A DNA stretch of 61,530 bases from Pelosinus sp. (GCA_021372375.1 JAJFUN010000079.1:1-61530); one strand, 5' to 3'. Numbered from the stretch's first letter, positions 1-8,594 are shown. Program-made: numbers and translations. Notes: generated by a model not told the origin, from the sequence alone.

Positions 1-76
1 CTGCTTGTACTGCTGTGCAAGCAGACAAGAAATATATAGTGACTAATGCTGCAGGTAAACATTTATTGTTTTTCAT
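1..76 (-). CDS. Lipoprotein or secreted protein, N-terminus only (cut by window edge)
   Basis: Only the first 25 codons are inside the window. They encode a positively charged start, a hydrophobic stretch and a FLSAC motif at about residues 16-20 that fits a lipobox, followed by an AVQA that could instead be a signal peptidase I site. A good GGAGG lies 7 bases before the ATG. The protein is therefore exported, probably to the inner or outer membrane as a lipoprotein; its function cannot be read. Confidence 0.6.
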   Translation of the reverse strand, partial: MKNNKCLPAALVTIYFLSACTAVQA

Positions 77-210
77 AAAAAATCCTCCGTAGTATTTCCT
101 AAACTATCATGCTAAAAATATCCATATATCATAACTATAGCATATGGCTTTTTCTTTTACTACTACAAAATATAAACTTTTACCTACTTTTAGAAATTCA
201 GACAATAACT

Positions 211-249
211 AAAAAAATGGTTGTAACCGCTTTTCGCAGGCCACAACCA
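211..249 (-). terminator. Terminator of the CCA-adding enzyme gene
   Basis: On the minus strand an 11-bp stem (TGGTTGTGGCC paired with GGTTACAACCA, two G-T pairs) is followed by a run of seven T. It lies 25 bases after the stop of the CCA-adding enzyme gene. Confidence 0.75.
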
Positions 250-273
250 CCGCTCCTATCTCGTTTATTAAAA

Positions 274-1428
274 TTAATTATCCAGAATACCAATTGAGGA
301 AAACAGCTTCCTTTCAACCGCCTCGACATGTTTCTTGCGCAGCCACTCACCAATTTCTTTACCTACTAATTGCTTGGGAACAACTTCTCCTGCCGGCAAA
401 ACCATTGCGGCCTTTAGTGGGACTAACAGCGGGACTTTTAGCCCTGCGGCCACTGTAAGCAAATCAAATTCTTCTATAGTAAGTGCGCCGCGCCGTAATT
501 TATTGATGGTTTCTACAATTCTTTCTGCAGTAGGATGTTCTAATAAGGCGATTGTTTGGCTAACCGTAACAGCGGCCGCCAGCCAATCACCAGGTAAAGT
601 CATGCGGTTATGCCACAAGCATAAATCTTTTTCACCAAGCACTATTCCTACTGCGGCAAACCTCAGTTTAGCAGCTTGAGTGACGCTTGCCACCAAATCA
701 AGTTTGAGCATTCCTCTGATAAACTCTTCCGGCGGCAACGCTGCCAGTTCTTTAAACGTAGCCGGCAATAAGCCGGTCTCAGCAAGTACCTTGAAAAACT
801 TACTTGGCTCTGTTGCCTCTCTTAAAACCTTGCCTAGTTCCAAAACCATCCGTTCTACAGGTTCCTCGGCAAGTTCTTCTCTAGCCGCCATAGCCAGCTG
901 CAATGTAGCAGCATCGATACTAAACCCAAAGCGGGCAGCATGACCGGCAAGCCTTAGCGCGCGCATCGGATCATCCGAAAAATGCTGACTGGTAGCTCTT
1001 AGCACCTTGTCGCTAATATCCTGTCTTCCCTGAAAAGGATCAATAATTTCGCCTGTCAGAGAGTCCTCCGCCATCGAATTAATGGTGGTATCGCGGCGAA
1101 AAAGATCTTGTTCAATTGTAATTTTAGGCTTAGCAGATACTCTAAACCCTTTGTAGCCGCTACCGACCTTTTCTTCGGTTCTGGCAAAAGCCACTTCACG
1201 CTTACTACCGTCAATAGTAAGCAAAAAAACCGGAAAAGACTTGCCGCATTCCTGCGCCTCCAGAAAAAGCAGTTTGAAATTTTTCTTTACCATACCTACG
1301 ATACAAAAATCAATATCCTTGGGGACTGCCCCCATAAATTTATCACGAACACAGCCGCCGACCCGATAGGCGCGTCCCCCATTTTGGGCGACAATTTCAG
1401 CAAACTCTTTTTCCGTTAATCTGCTCAT
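274..1428 (-). CDS. cca: CCA tRNA nucleotidyltransferase
   Basis: Adds or repairs the 3'-CCA of tRNA in the cytosol. The N-terminal class II nucleotidyltransferase head shows the GGCVRD loop (about residues 24-29), the DIDF metal-binding pair, the RRDTTINSMA motif (about 112-121) and DPMRALR in the neck. At 384 residues it is in the usual range for the short form; I see no HD domain in its C-terminal part, but a separate HD protein is encoded just upstream on the same strand (28 bases apart) and may be co-transcribed. A poly(A) polymerase of the same superfamily is the only serious alternative. Confidence 0.9.
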   Translation of the reverse strand: MSRLTEKEFAEIVAQNGGRAYRVGGCVRDKFMGAVPKDIDFCIVGMVKKNFKLLFLEAQECGKSFPVFLLTIDGSKREVAFARTEEKVGSGYKGFRVSAKPKITIEQDLFRRDTTINSMAEDSLTGEIIDPFQGRQDISDKVLRATSQHFSDDPMRALRLAGHAARFGFSIDAATLQLAMAAREELAEEPVERMVLELGKVLREATEPSKFFKVLAETGLLPATFKELAALPPEEFIRGMLKLDLVASVTQAAKLRFAAVGIVLGEKDLCLWHNRMTLPGDWLAAAVTVSQTIALLEHPTAERIVETINKLRRGALTIEEFDLLTVAAGLKVPLLVPLKAAMVLPAGEVVPKQLVGKEIGEWLRKKHVEAVERKLFSSIGILDN

Positions 1429-1456
1429 ACTTTTGTTCCTCTTTCTTTTACTTCTA

Positions 1457-1957
1457 TTATAAATACTGATTTTGGGCCATTTGCTTGCCTGTCATTGTCG
1501 CAAAGTTTTTCGCAATAATTTGCTGTACCTTGTTTTTGTCGTGAAAAAGCCCGTCTTCTTCAATATTGACAAACCAATCAGCTTCCCAGATTACCTGAAA
1601 ATCAAGGCCGTCATTTTTGCTTGGCGTATGATGGCCGCCGACAATATAGGTCACTCTTTCTACTACCTCAGTAGATTCGCTGCGGCGCAGCATAATCTCA
1701 CGCGCCACCGGCGGACCTTCGAGTTCCTGATATGTACCGGCAGATGAATGGTATTTTGCTTCGGCATTTTTAATGCCGATATCATGCAAAATAGCCGCAA
1801 TAGTAATTATCCTAGAACGAGCATCGATAATATCTTCACCAGCCATAATGGCTTCGGCTGCCTTAAGTACCTTTAAAGCATGATTAATGCGACGCTGATC
1901 TACACCAAAATATTGTTTAAGCTCTGCAATATAGATTTCTTTATATGTTGTATTCAT
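1457..1957 (-). CDS. HD-domain phosphohydrolase
   Basis: A 166-residue protein with the HD metal site AAILHDIGI (about residues 51-59), an upstream histidine in RRINHALKVL and a downstream GGHH at about 107-110, as in single-domain HD hydrolases. Substrate is unknown; such proteins hydrolyse phosphate esters of nucleotides or second messengers. It probably forms a short operon with cca downstream. Its start overlaps by 17 bases the end of a truncated flavin-protein reading frame (1941-2090), and a GGGAGAAG ribosome site lies inside that remnant. Confidence 0.8.
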   Translation of the reverse strand: MNTTYKEIYIAELKQYFGVDQRRINHALKVLKAAEAIMAGEDIIDARSRIITIAAILHDIGIKNAEAKYHSSAGTYQELEGPPVAREIMLRRSESTEVVERVTYIVGGHHTPSKNDGLDFQVIWEADWFVNIEEDGLFHDKNKVQQIIAKNFATMTGKQMAQNQYL

Positions 1958-2090
1958 ATGCTTCTCCCTTTATATCGTATTCTAACACATTAAGCAGCAA
2001 AAAGTTATTCGCAAAAGGGCCTTTTCTTAATAAACTCCATATCTCCTGTTCACTTAAAGCTCTATCTTGCCGCCGCATTTCTTTAAACAT
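1941..2090 (-). pseudogene. Truncated N-terminus of a PNPOx-like flavin-binding protein
   Basis: A 49-codon frame that starts MFKEMRRQDRALSEQEI and then loses similarity. The first ~20 residues match the start of the intact split-barrel protein at 37643-38107 (MFKEMRRSDRALGEEEI) closely, also at DNA level, but the barrel itself is missing. It looks like a deletion remnant whose end was fused to the region in front of the HD gene. It is too short to fold as a PNPOx domain; whether it is translated as a leader of the HD gene is unknown. Confidence 0.65.
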
Positions 2091-2220
2091 AGGTAATCCC
2101 CTATTCATATAATTATTAGTTCTGTTATTTATTTAATTTTTATTGTCCAAAATCCTTCATATATAAAGTATAAATTGAACTATGTGGGTTATATTAAAAT
2201 CAAAGCTACTACCAAAATTC

Positions 2221-2249
2221 TTGACCACGGCTCTAAAATATACTATAAT
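2221..2249 (+). promoter_or_regulatory. SigA-type promoter of the riboswitch-exchanger unit
   Basis: TTGACC (2221-2226), a 17-base spacer and a perfect TATAAT (2244-2249). Transcription should start near 2256, directly at the riboswitch P1 stem. Confidence 0.85.
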
Positions 2250-2254
2250 TCTCT

Positions 2255-2376
2255 TATCAAAAGGGAGTAATTAAAAATAGGTACTGTCAACATAATGGCG
2301 AGAAGCCTGGTAGTACCCGCGTTATGCGTAATGAGACTTTTGGTGCTTGTTTGAGCACCAGAAGTCTTTTTGTTTT
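2255..2376 (+). ncRNA. yybP-ykoY family (Mn2+) riboswitch with expression platform
   Basis: The leader has the family's conserved loop GGAGTA right after P1 (2264-2269) and the GTCAACAT segment (2285-2292), with further pairings GGTACT/AGTACC and CATAA/TTATG. P1 is formed by 2255-2263 with 2337-2345 (nine pairs, some G-T). The 3' strand of P1 is also the 5' arm of a perfect 14-bp terminator (2334-2347 with 2354-2367, then T-rich), so ligand binding that stabilises P1 should prevent termination and turn the gene on. Known members sense Mn2+ and control metal exporters. No covariance search could be run. Confidence 0.8.
2334..2376 (+). terminator. Riboswitch-controlled terminator
   Basis: Perfect 14-bp stem with a six-base loop and a T-rich tail (2367-2376). 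It shares nine bases with the 3' strand of riboswitch P1, so the two structures exclude each other. Confidence 0.85.
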
Positions 2377-2422
2377 AAAAGCGCAGCGTTTTATTTACTT
2401 TACTAATTTACAGGAGGTCTTT

Positions 2423-3418
2423 ATGTTTGGAACTTATTTAGCGCTCATCATTGCCGTACTTGTCATTTATTATAGCTGTGAGCTCTTTATCAATGGAATT
2501 GAATGGGTAGGCAAAAAATTCAGCGTTTCAGAATCTGCAGTCGGCACCATCTTAGCCGCCTTTGGCACAGCACTGCCGGAAAGCGTCGTAACATTTGTAG
2601 CTGTTGCGATTAATTCCACTGCCGAGCAAAAGGATATTGGCGTTGGAGCCGCGCTAGGCGGGCCGCTGGTACTCGGAACCATTGCCTACGCAGTTGTCGG
2701 CATATGTCTCTTACTGTTTCGCAGTAAGAGAAAAATCGGTACCGAGATCGATATTGACAGCAAAAAATTAAGCCGTGACCAAGAATGGTTTGTTTCGATT
2801 TTTATTTTTAAGGTACTCTTAGGTTTATTTCTCTTTTCCTTTAAACCTATACTGGGCTTTTTGTTTTTAGCAGCTTATGGTCTGTATTTCTACAAAGAAA
2901 TGCGGGCGGAATGCGATGATACATGCCGTCATTTGGAGCCGCTTAAATTTCAGCCAAGAAAACTTGAGCCTTCAACCTTCTGGGTAATGCTGCAGACGCT
3001 GCTGGCTCTTGTGCTGATATTCACCAGTTCCCAAGTATTCGTTAAAAACCTCGAGCTTGTCAGCAGCTACTTTAATATATCCCCTATTGTTGTGTCACTA
3101 CTTCTAAGCCCTGTTGCTACTGAACTGCCAGAAATACTAAACGCTGTTATCTGGGTGCGTCAAGGCAAAGAGACACTGGCCCTTGGCAATATCAGCGGCG
3201 CCATGATGATTCAGGCAACCGTTCCCAGCGCATTTGGCATTTTCTTTACCCCTTGGCTGTTTGACGCGCATTTAATATGGTCAGGCATAGTTACCTTGCT
3301 TTCAGTATTCTATTTATTAAGTGTGCTCAAGAAGGACAAGTTATCGCCCCAGCGTCTAATTTATGCCGGCTTCGGTTATGTCCTATTTGCCGCAATATTT
3401 ATCTTCTACCCTGCTTGA
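2423..3418 (+). CDS. Sodium/calcium exchanger family (CaCA, YrbG-like) membrane protein
   Basis: A 331-residue multi-pass inner-membrane antiporter built from two inverted homologous halves, each with the alpha-repeat core: GTALPESVVTF in the first half and SPVATELPEILNAV in the second. The hydrophilic stretch between the halves (KRKIGTEIDIDSKK and EMRAECDDTC) would be the cytosolic loop. The start is the ATG preceded by AGGAGG at 2412-2417; an upstream in-frame ATG lies inside the riboswitch terminator and is rejected. The Mn2+-type riboswitch in front suggests that the exported ion is Mn2+ (or Ca2+ with Mn2+ cross-control), which is an inference. Confidence 0.88.
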   Translation: MFGTYLALIIAVLVIYYSCELFINGIEWVGKKFSVSESAVGTILAAFGTALPESVVTFVAVAINSTAEQKDIGVGAALGGPLVLGTIAYAVVGICLLLFRSKRKIGTEIDIDSKKLSRDQEWFVSIFIFKVLLGLFLFSFKPILGFLFLAAYGLYFYKEMRAECDDTCRHLEPLKFQPRKLEPSTFWVMLQTLLALVLIFTSSQVFVKNLELVSSYFNISPIVVSLLLSPVATELPEILNAVIWVRQGKETLALGNISGAMMIQATVPSAFGIFFTPWLFDAHLIWSGIVTLLSVFYLLSVLKKDKLSPQRLIYAGFGYVLFAAIFIFYPA

Positions 3419-3428
3419 AAACAAGTCT

Positions 3429-3484
3429 AAAAAACGGGGCTGTCGCATTAGTACAATTGCTAATGCGACAGTGCCGTTTTTTAT
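3429..3484. terminator. Bidirectional terminator between convergent genes
   Basis: CTGTCGCATTAG and its exact complement form a 12-bp stem around an 8-base loop, extended by CGG/CCG and flanked by A-run and T-run, so it can stop transcripts from both the exchanger gene and the convergent hexosaminidase gene. Confidence 0.85.
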
Positions 3485-5248
3485 TTAATAATGAAGGCCG
3501 CTGCCGATTTTATATAAAATTTGACCCTTGTCTGCTATGGCAACAGGCAATTTACCGGACGGGCTAACAGCACCAAAAATCGCCGTCATTCCAGCATGAA
3601 TATTAGCTTGGTTGGCCCCATATACCGCAAGATAAGCTTTAGCTTCGGGAAGATATAAAATATCATACGGCGTTCCTATCGCCATAACAATCAGTTTTTT
3701 TCCTGTCTTATCCGCATAGCGTGCAAGTGCGGCGGCAAAACTGGCCGCAGGCGTTTTCCCTGGTATCCGGTCAGCAAGCGTACTGCTATAGGTAGCAAGT
3801 ATAATATAGTCGGTGTTTTCAATTGCTGCTTTCTGAGCTACTGTTAACTCACTAACGTTTTCATAATTGAACGAAATAAATTTCTGTACATGATTTTGCG
3901 CCATTCCTAAAAAAGCCTTCTCGCGCATCCCGTCAAGTATTTCTTGCCACGGCGCAAATAGTACTACCTTGCCCTCTTTTAACGGCAGCACGCTTTCCTC
4001 ATTTTTAAGCATGGTCACAGCCTCAGCCGCCAATTTATTTTCAAGGTCTTTATGCTCCTTGCTGCCGACTATTTTGTGTGCTGCCTCCATTAGAGCACTA
4101 TCTGACAAACCACTTCTCTTAATTCGCTGCTGTTTTAACCGTAAAATCCGTTTAACCGACTGATTAAGCCGTTCTTCAGAAATGACGCCTGATTTAATGG
4201 CCTCCAGCACCCCTGTATAGGCCTTAGGTAAATCACTTGGCATCAATAAAATATCTGCACCAGCCTCAATTGCCTGCACTACTGCTTGCTGCGGGCCAAA
4301 ATGGTCTGAAATAGCCTTCATTTCCAGCGCATCAGTAATAATCACGCCATCATAACCAAAATTCCCCCGCAAAAGTTCTGTCAGAATTTTATAGGAAAGA
4401 CTTGCCGGCACAAAAACCGGCTGACCGTCTTTTTGTGATATAACTGTTGTATTATCTAATGAAGGAAATGCGATATGGGCCGCCATTACCATATCTGCAG
4501 CGAATAGATTTTTGCGAAAAGGAGTAAGCTCCACTGCATCTAAATAGCTTTTATCAGCTAAAACACAAGGCAGACCTAAATGAGAATCTATTGAAGTATC
4601 ACCATGCCCAGGAAAGTGCTTGATAGCCGACATTACACCATAATCATGAAGGCCTTGTATGTACTTAGCTCCCATCGCCCCAACTATTTTGGCATCAGCC
4701 CCAAAAGAGCGCAGGCCAATCACCGGATTATCCTGATTACTGTTTATATCGAGCGCAGGAGCCAAATCAAGGTTTATGCCAAGCGAATTTAATTCCTGCC
4801 CCAAAATGCTGCCTGCTATGTAGGCATTACTATCTTTGCCGGATGCCCCAAGCGCCATGTTGCCAGGCAGATTAGTGCCAAAGCTAAACCGATTGACCCG
4901 CCCCCCTTCCTGATCGACCGCAATAAAGAGCGGACTAGCCCCTGCCGCCTGCTGCAAATCACTACTTAACTTCACGGTTTGCTCTATATCCGCAAAGTTT
5001 TCCCGAAATAAAATGACGCCGCCCAAATGATACTTTTGTATTTCTTCTTTTACCGTCTGAGTAACTGCCGTAACCGGTTTACCATTTTCTTCACGAAACG
5101 CTGCCATAAATAACTGTCCTACTTTTTCTTCTAGGCTCATTTGCGCCACAGTACGGGTAAATACCTCATCTTGCGTAACTGTAGCTGACGGCTGAGCTAT
5201 CGTCACAAAGAAAATAAGTACCAGACAAATCAGCAAATAATGCCGCAT
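3485..5248 (-). CDS. nagZ: Secreted family 3 beta-N-acetylhexosaminidase (NagZ/YbbD type)
   Basis: Removes N-acetylglucosamine from cell-wall muropeptides or chitin-like glycans. A signal peptide covers about residues 1-22. The GH3 TIM barrel shows the NagZ motif KHFPGHGDTSIDSH (about 207-220), which holds the catalytic His/Asp loop, and VIITDALEMKAI (about 300), whose Asp is the nucleophile. A second alpha/beta domain follows (about 390-587), as in the two-domain Bacillus form; proteobacterial NagZ lacks it. It stands alone, convergent with the exchanger. Export means it acts outside the inner membrane, unlike cytosolic NagZ of E. coli. Confidence 0.9.
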   Translation of the reverse strand: MRHYLLICLVLIFFVTIAQPSATVTQDEVFTRTVAQMSLEEKVGQLFMAAFREENGKPVTAVTQTVKEEIQKYHLGGVILFRENFADIEQTVKLSSDLQQAAGASPLFIAVDQEGGRVNRFSFGTNLPGNMALGASGKDSNAYIAGSILGQELNSLGINLDLAPALDINSNQDNPVIGLRSFGADAKIVGAMGAKYIQGLHDYGVMSAIKHFPGHGDTSIDSHLGLPCVLADKSYLDAVELTPFRKNLFAADMVMAAHIAFPSLDNTTVISQKDGQPVFVPASLSYKILTELLRGNFGYDGVIITDALEMKAISDHFGPQQAVVQAIEAGADILLMPSDLPKAYTGVLEAIKSGVISEERLNQSVKRILRLKQQRIKRSGLSDSALMEAAHKIVGSKEHKDLENKLAAEAVTMLKNEESVLPLKEGKVVLFAPWQEILDGMREKAFLGMAQNHVQKFISFNYENVSELTVAQKAAIENTDYIILATYSSTLADRIPGKTPAASFAAALARYADKTGKKLIVMAIGTPYDILYLPEAKAYLAVYGANQANIHAGMTAIFGAVSPSGKLPVAIADKGQILYKIGSGLHY

Positions 5249-5448
5249 GCTGCACTCTCCTCTTCTTTACATTTCATTCTCTACAGTCTCTATACTACAC
5301 ACATAGTAAATATCCTGTTTGCTAATATAAAAAGAGGCTGTCCCATTTTTGAGTCTGTCATAGCATTTTCTTATTATTCACATAAAATTTTCCTATAGTT
5401 TATTAATTTTGTACAAAAATAATTGATTTTACGCGGCAATCAAGTTAT

Positions 5449-5489
5449 TATAATAAATGAGATTAGCACTCATTGTGTTAGAGTGCTAA
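5449..5489 (+). promoter_or_regulatory. htpG promoter with CIRCE operator (HrcA site)
   Basis: TTAGCACTC (5463-5471), nine bases, GAGTGCTAA (5481-5489): a perfect CIRCE inverted repeat, the binding site of the heat-shock repressor HrcA. A TATAAT lies at 5449-5454, so the operator covers the start of transcription; the -35 is less clear (TTTTAC at 5427-5432 would give a 16-base spacer). HrcA should therefore repress htpG. Confidence 0.93.
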
Positions 5490-5521
5490 CAAGTAAATTT
5501 ATTAAAAAGGAGACTACATAT

Positions 5522-7465
5522 ATGACTCAGGAAACTAAAGAATTCCAAGCCGAAACCAAGCAGCTCTTGGACCTAATGGTACACTCCATTTATACCAATA
5601 AGGAAATTTTTCTACGGGAATTAATTTCTAATGCCTCAGATGCCTTGGACAAAATTCGTTTTGAATCCCTAACCAATCAGGATTTATTAGAGGGAAACAC
5701 CGATTTTGAAATTTTTCTGCTGCCTGATGAGGCCAGCCAGACCCTGACTATTTCCGATAACGGTATTGGCATGACTTATGAGGAAGTTATCGAAAATATC
5801 GGTACCATCGCTAAATCCGGTACCAAACTCTTTTTAGAAAAACTAAAAGAAAAAGAAGCAAATGGCTCTGATACTGACTTGATTGGACAATTTGGCGTAG
5901 GCTTTTATTCGGCTTTTATGGTAGCAGACAAGGTTACCCTGCTCACCCGTGCCCCCGGACAAACTAAAGGTATCAAATGGGAATCAAAGGGTGACGGGAC
6001 CTATACCATTGAAGAAACAGAAAAAGACCAACGCGGCACTACCATAATTTTAAAACTAAAAGAAGAATTCCATTCCGGCGAACACGCGGAAGAAAACTTC
6101 ACTGACCGTTATAAACTAGAAGACCTGATCAAAAAATACTCTGATTATATCCGCTATCCAATTAAAATGAATTTCATTCATGAAGAAAAGCCTAAAGATG
6201 CGGACGGCAAACCGATTGAAGATGCACCAGCGACCCAAACCATTGAAGTACGCACCTTAAATTCCATGTCGCCGCTGTGGACTAAAAACAAAAATGAAAT
6301 TAAACCAGAAGACTACCAGTCCTTTTATAAAAACCAATTTCATGACTGGGAAGAGCCGCTAGAAATTATCCATACCAAAGCCGAAGGTGCCGTAGAATAT
6401 ACTACGCTACTCTTTATTCCCTCACGCGCACCGTTTAATTTTTATAACCGTGACTATACCGCTGGCATTCAGCTTTACTCCAAACATGTTTTCATTATGG
6501 AAAATTGTCAGGACTTACTCCCAGAATATCTCCGTTTTGTTCGCGGCTTAGTTGATTCCGCCGACTTTTCCCTTAATATCTCCCGTGAGCTCTTACAGCA
6601 AAGTAAGCAATTAAAACTCATCGGCAAAAACCTCGAAAAGAGCGTGCTTAAAACATTAGATACTATGCTCAAAAAAGACCGCAGTAAATATGAAAAGTTC
6701 TGGCAGGAATTTGGCAAAGCCCTCAAGATTGGTGTTTATACCGATTTCCAAAACCGGGACAAACTAAAAGATTTGCTGCTCTTCTCCTCTTCTAAGGAAG
6801 CCGAAAGTTTAGTCAGCCTTGATGAATACATTGCCCGCATGCCGGAAAATCAAAAAGTAATCTATTATGCAACAGGCAAAGACCGTGACTCGGTAGAACG
6901 CTTGCCGCAAATGGAACTCCTACGCGAAAAAGGCTTAGAAGTACTGTATCTCCTCGATACAGTTGATGAATTTGCCATCGAAGCACTGCAAGAATACAAA
7001 GAAAAGAAGTTCCAATCAGTCAGCCGCGGTGACTTGCAGCTTGATGATATGGAATCGCCGGAAGCAAAAAAAGAAACGGAAGAAATCTCCAAAAACAACG
7101 AAGCGCTGATTAAGGCTATCAAAGAACAGCTTACAGGCAAAATTGCCGATGTAAAGATCAGTAATCGCCTCAAATCCAGTGCCGTCTGCCTGGTCAGCGA
7201 TGATAAAGGCGTCAGTATTGCCATGGAACAAATCTTATCAGACATGAACAACAACATGTTCAAAGCCAATCGTATCCTAGAACTCAATCCTAATCACGCG
7301 GTATTTAGTACGTTAAGAAATCTGCATGAAACAAATGCGGACAGCTTCAAAGATTACTGCGACTTACTATATTCTCAGGCCCTCCTGGTCGAAGGCATCC
7401 TGCCGGAAGACCCCATTGGCTTTGCCAACAAAATCGCCAGCTTAATGGCGCAATCAGAAAAATAA
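5522..7465 (+). CDS. htpG: Molecular chaperone HtpG (Hsp90)
   Basis: Cytosolic ATP-dependent Hsp90 chaperone, 647 residues, a normal full length. The N-terminal GHKL ATPase shows ELISNASDALDKIRFE (about residues 33-48), DNGIGMT, GTIAKSGT and the lid motif GQFGVGFYSAFMV; middle and C-terminal dimerisation domains follow in order. The start is set by AAGGAG at 5507-5512 nine bases upstream; a longer in-frame extension would run through the CIRCE operator and is rejected. It is a single-gene unit ended by a very strong terminator. Confidence 0.97.
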   Translation: MTQETKEFQAETKQLLDLMVHSIYTNKEIFLRELISNASDALDKIRFESLTNQDLLEGNTDFEIFLLPDEASQTLTISDNGIGMTYEEVIENIGTIAKSGTKLFLEKLKEKEANGSDTDLIGQFGVGFYSAFMVADKVTLLTRAPGQTKGIKWESKGDGTYTIEETEKDQRGTTIILKLKEEFHSGEHAEENFTDRYKLEDLIKKYSDYIRYPIKMNFIHEEKPKDADGKPIEDAPATQTIEVRTLNSMSPLWTKNKNEIKPEDYQSFYKNQFHDWEEPLEIIHTKAEGAVEYTTLLFIPSRAPFNFYNRDYTAGIQLYSKHVFIMENCQDLLPEYLRFVRGLVDSADFSLNISRELLQQSKQLKLIGKNLEKSVLKTLDTMLKKDRSKYEKFWQEFGKALKIGVYTDFQNRDKLKDLLLFSSSKEAESLVSLDEYIARMPENQKVIYYATGKDRDSVERLPQMELLREKGLEVLYLLDTVDEFAIEALQEYKEKKFQSVSRGDLQLDDMESPEAKKETEEISKNNEALIKAIKEQLTGKIADVKISNRLKSSAVCLVSDDKGVSIAMEQILSDMNNNMFKANRILELNPNHAVFSTLRNLHETNADSFKDYCDLLYSQALLVEGILPEDPIGFANKIASLMAQSEK

Positions 7466-7530
7466 GACAGAATACAAGAAAAAGTCCGTTTGACTCGTTG
7501 TCAAGCGGACTTTTTCTTGTATTCTGTCTT
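7464..7530. terminator. Long bidirectional terminator
   Basis: A perfect 25-bp inverted repeat (7464-7488 with 7506-7530), extended inward by a G-T pair and TTGAC/GTCAA to about 31 bp with a TCGTT loop. It starts inside the htpG stop codon and contains A5/T5 runs on either side, so it can serve htpG and the convergent regulator gene. Confidence 0.85.
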
Positions 7531-7534
7531 ACTA

Positions 7535-8461
7535 TCAGGTCTCATCCAAAATCTCACCTGTTTTAGTTAAGTCATATCCGCCCATTCCCTGCAACTCATT
7601 TTTGAAGGTTTGGGAGCGGATAACTGACAATAGTGCCTGAATTTCCGGCTTAGCTATATCCTCTTTGCGAAGAACAAAGTCATATTGCTCTTTTTGTAAA
7701 GGTATAAAGTCAATATTCCTTACCTGTAATGCGGCCTTTTCAATACCAAGACCCACATCGGCCTCACCCCGCGCTACTACGCTAGCTACCGCAAAATGGC
7801 TCATTTCTTCGTGATCATAGCCTATAATGCTCTGGTGATTAATGCCATGAACACGAAGTTTCTCATCAAGTAATACCCGAGCGCCTGAACCGCATTCACG
7901 GTTTACAAACCGAATGTCATTGTTTGCCAGACTCCCCCAATCTTTAATGCCTTGCGGATTTCCTTTAGCTACGTAAAAACCGATCATCCGATAACACAAA
8001 TTGATAATAACAGTGTGATGACCGGGCAGCAATCTCCTTACAAAAGAAGTGTTATACGTATCTGTATCACTGTCCCAAAGGTGTGCTGTCACAGCATCAG
8101 CGGTTTTGCGGTAAAGTGCCAGCAAGCCGTCGATACTACCGACATGTCTGCGCAAAAAGGGAATATTTGGCATATTTCGTTCCAAATAACGGGTAATACT
8201 ATCAAGTATTGCATCTTGCCCGCAAATGATGAATTCCTCGCGTTTTACAGAACCCATTTCAACTTCTACCAATTGATTAGCAGGACAAATTTCTTTTGAA
8301 TTTTTAATATAAAGATCAAGATCAGAAGCTGCCACACGGACTTTCCGACCGATACGGTACGCAGCTAAATCACCGCGTTTAATCATTTCATAAACGGTAT
8401 ATCTCGATATTTTTAATAGCTTAGCTACCTCATCGGGGGTATAAGCTGTTATTTCGCTCAT
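7535..8461 (-). CDS. HTH regulator with molybdate-type periplasmic-binding-like domain
   Basis: Residues ~6-56 form an excisionase/MerR-like winged HTH (TPDEVAKLLKISRYTVYEMI). Residues ~85-300 resemble the cytosolic PBP-like domain (Pfam PBP_like, related to ModA/TupA binding proteins) with GSIDGLLALYRK and the lower-lobe NRECGSGARVLLDEKL. Regulators of this build usually sense molybdate or tungstate and control their transporters. Here no ModABC/TupABC genes are adjacent; the neighbour is the TonB/FecCD metal-uptake operon, which ends 194 bases upstream behind a terminator. Control of that operon is a testable inference. Confidence 0.8.
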   Translation of the reverse strand: MSEITAYTPDEVAKLLKISRYTVYEMIKRGDLAAYRIGRKVRVAASDLDLYIKNSKEICPANQLVEVEMGSVKREEFIICGQDAILDSITRYLERNMPNIPFLRRHVGSIDGLLALYRKTADAVTAHLWDSDTDTYNTSFVRRLLPGHHTVIINLCYRMIGFYVAKGNPQGIKDWGSLANNDIRFVNRECGSGARVLLDEKLRVHGINHQSIIGYDHEEMSHFAVASVVARGEADVGLGIEKAALQVRNIDFIPLQKEQYDFVLRKEDIAKPEIQALLSVIRSQTFKNELQGMGGYDLTKTGEILDET

Positions 8462-8552
8462 TGTACACCTCTATAAATTATCATAATATTGCATTCCTTT
8501 CCCAATATCATACACCAACTTAGGTAAGAATACCACAACGTGATATTAGCAT

Positions 8553-8594
8553 AAAAAACGGCCTCCATGTCCTACGACATAAGGCCGTTTAAAA
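8553..8594 (-). terminator. Terminator of the eight-gene metal-uptake operon
   Basis: AAACGGCCT (8556-8564) pairs with AGGCCGTTT (8582-8590) around an inner ATGTC/GACAT hairpin; on the minus strand a T6 run follows. It lies 62 bases after the TonB receptor stop codon and separates the operon from the regulator gene. Confidence 0.85.

Noticed and set aside
109-297. 62-codon plus-strand frame near the window start
   Set aside because: It runs through the terminator of cca, is AT-rich without a ribosome site, and has no recognisable features.
5328-5360. GAGGCTGTCCCATTTTTGAGTC segment resembling one end of the palindromic element at 22286
   Set aside because: The match is short and the other end and centre are absent, so it cannot be called a copy.
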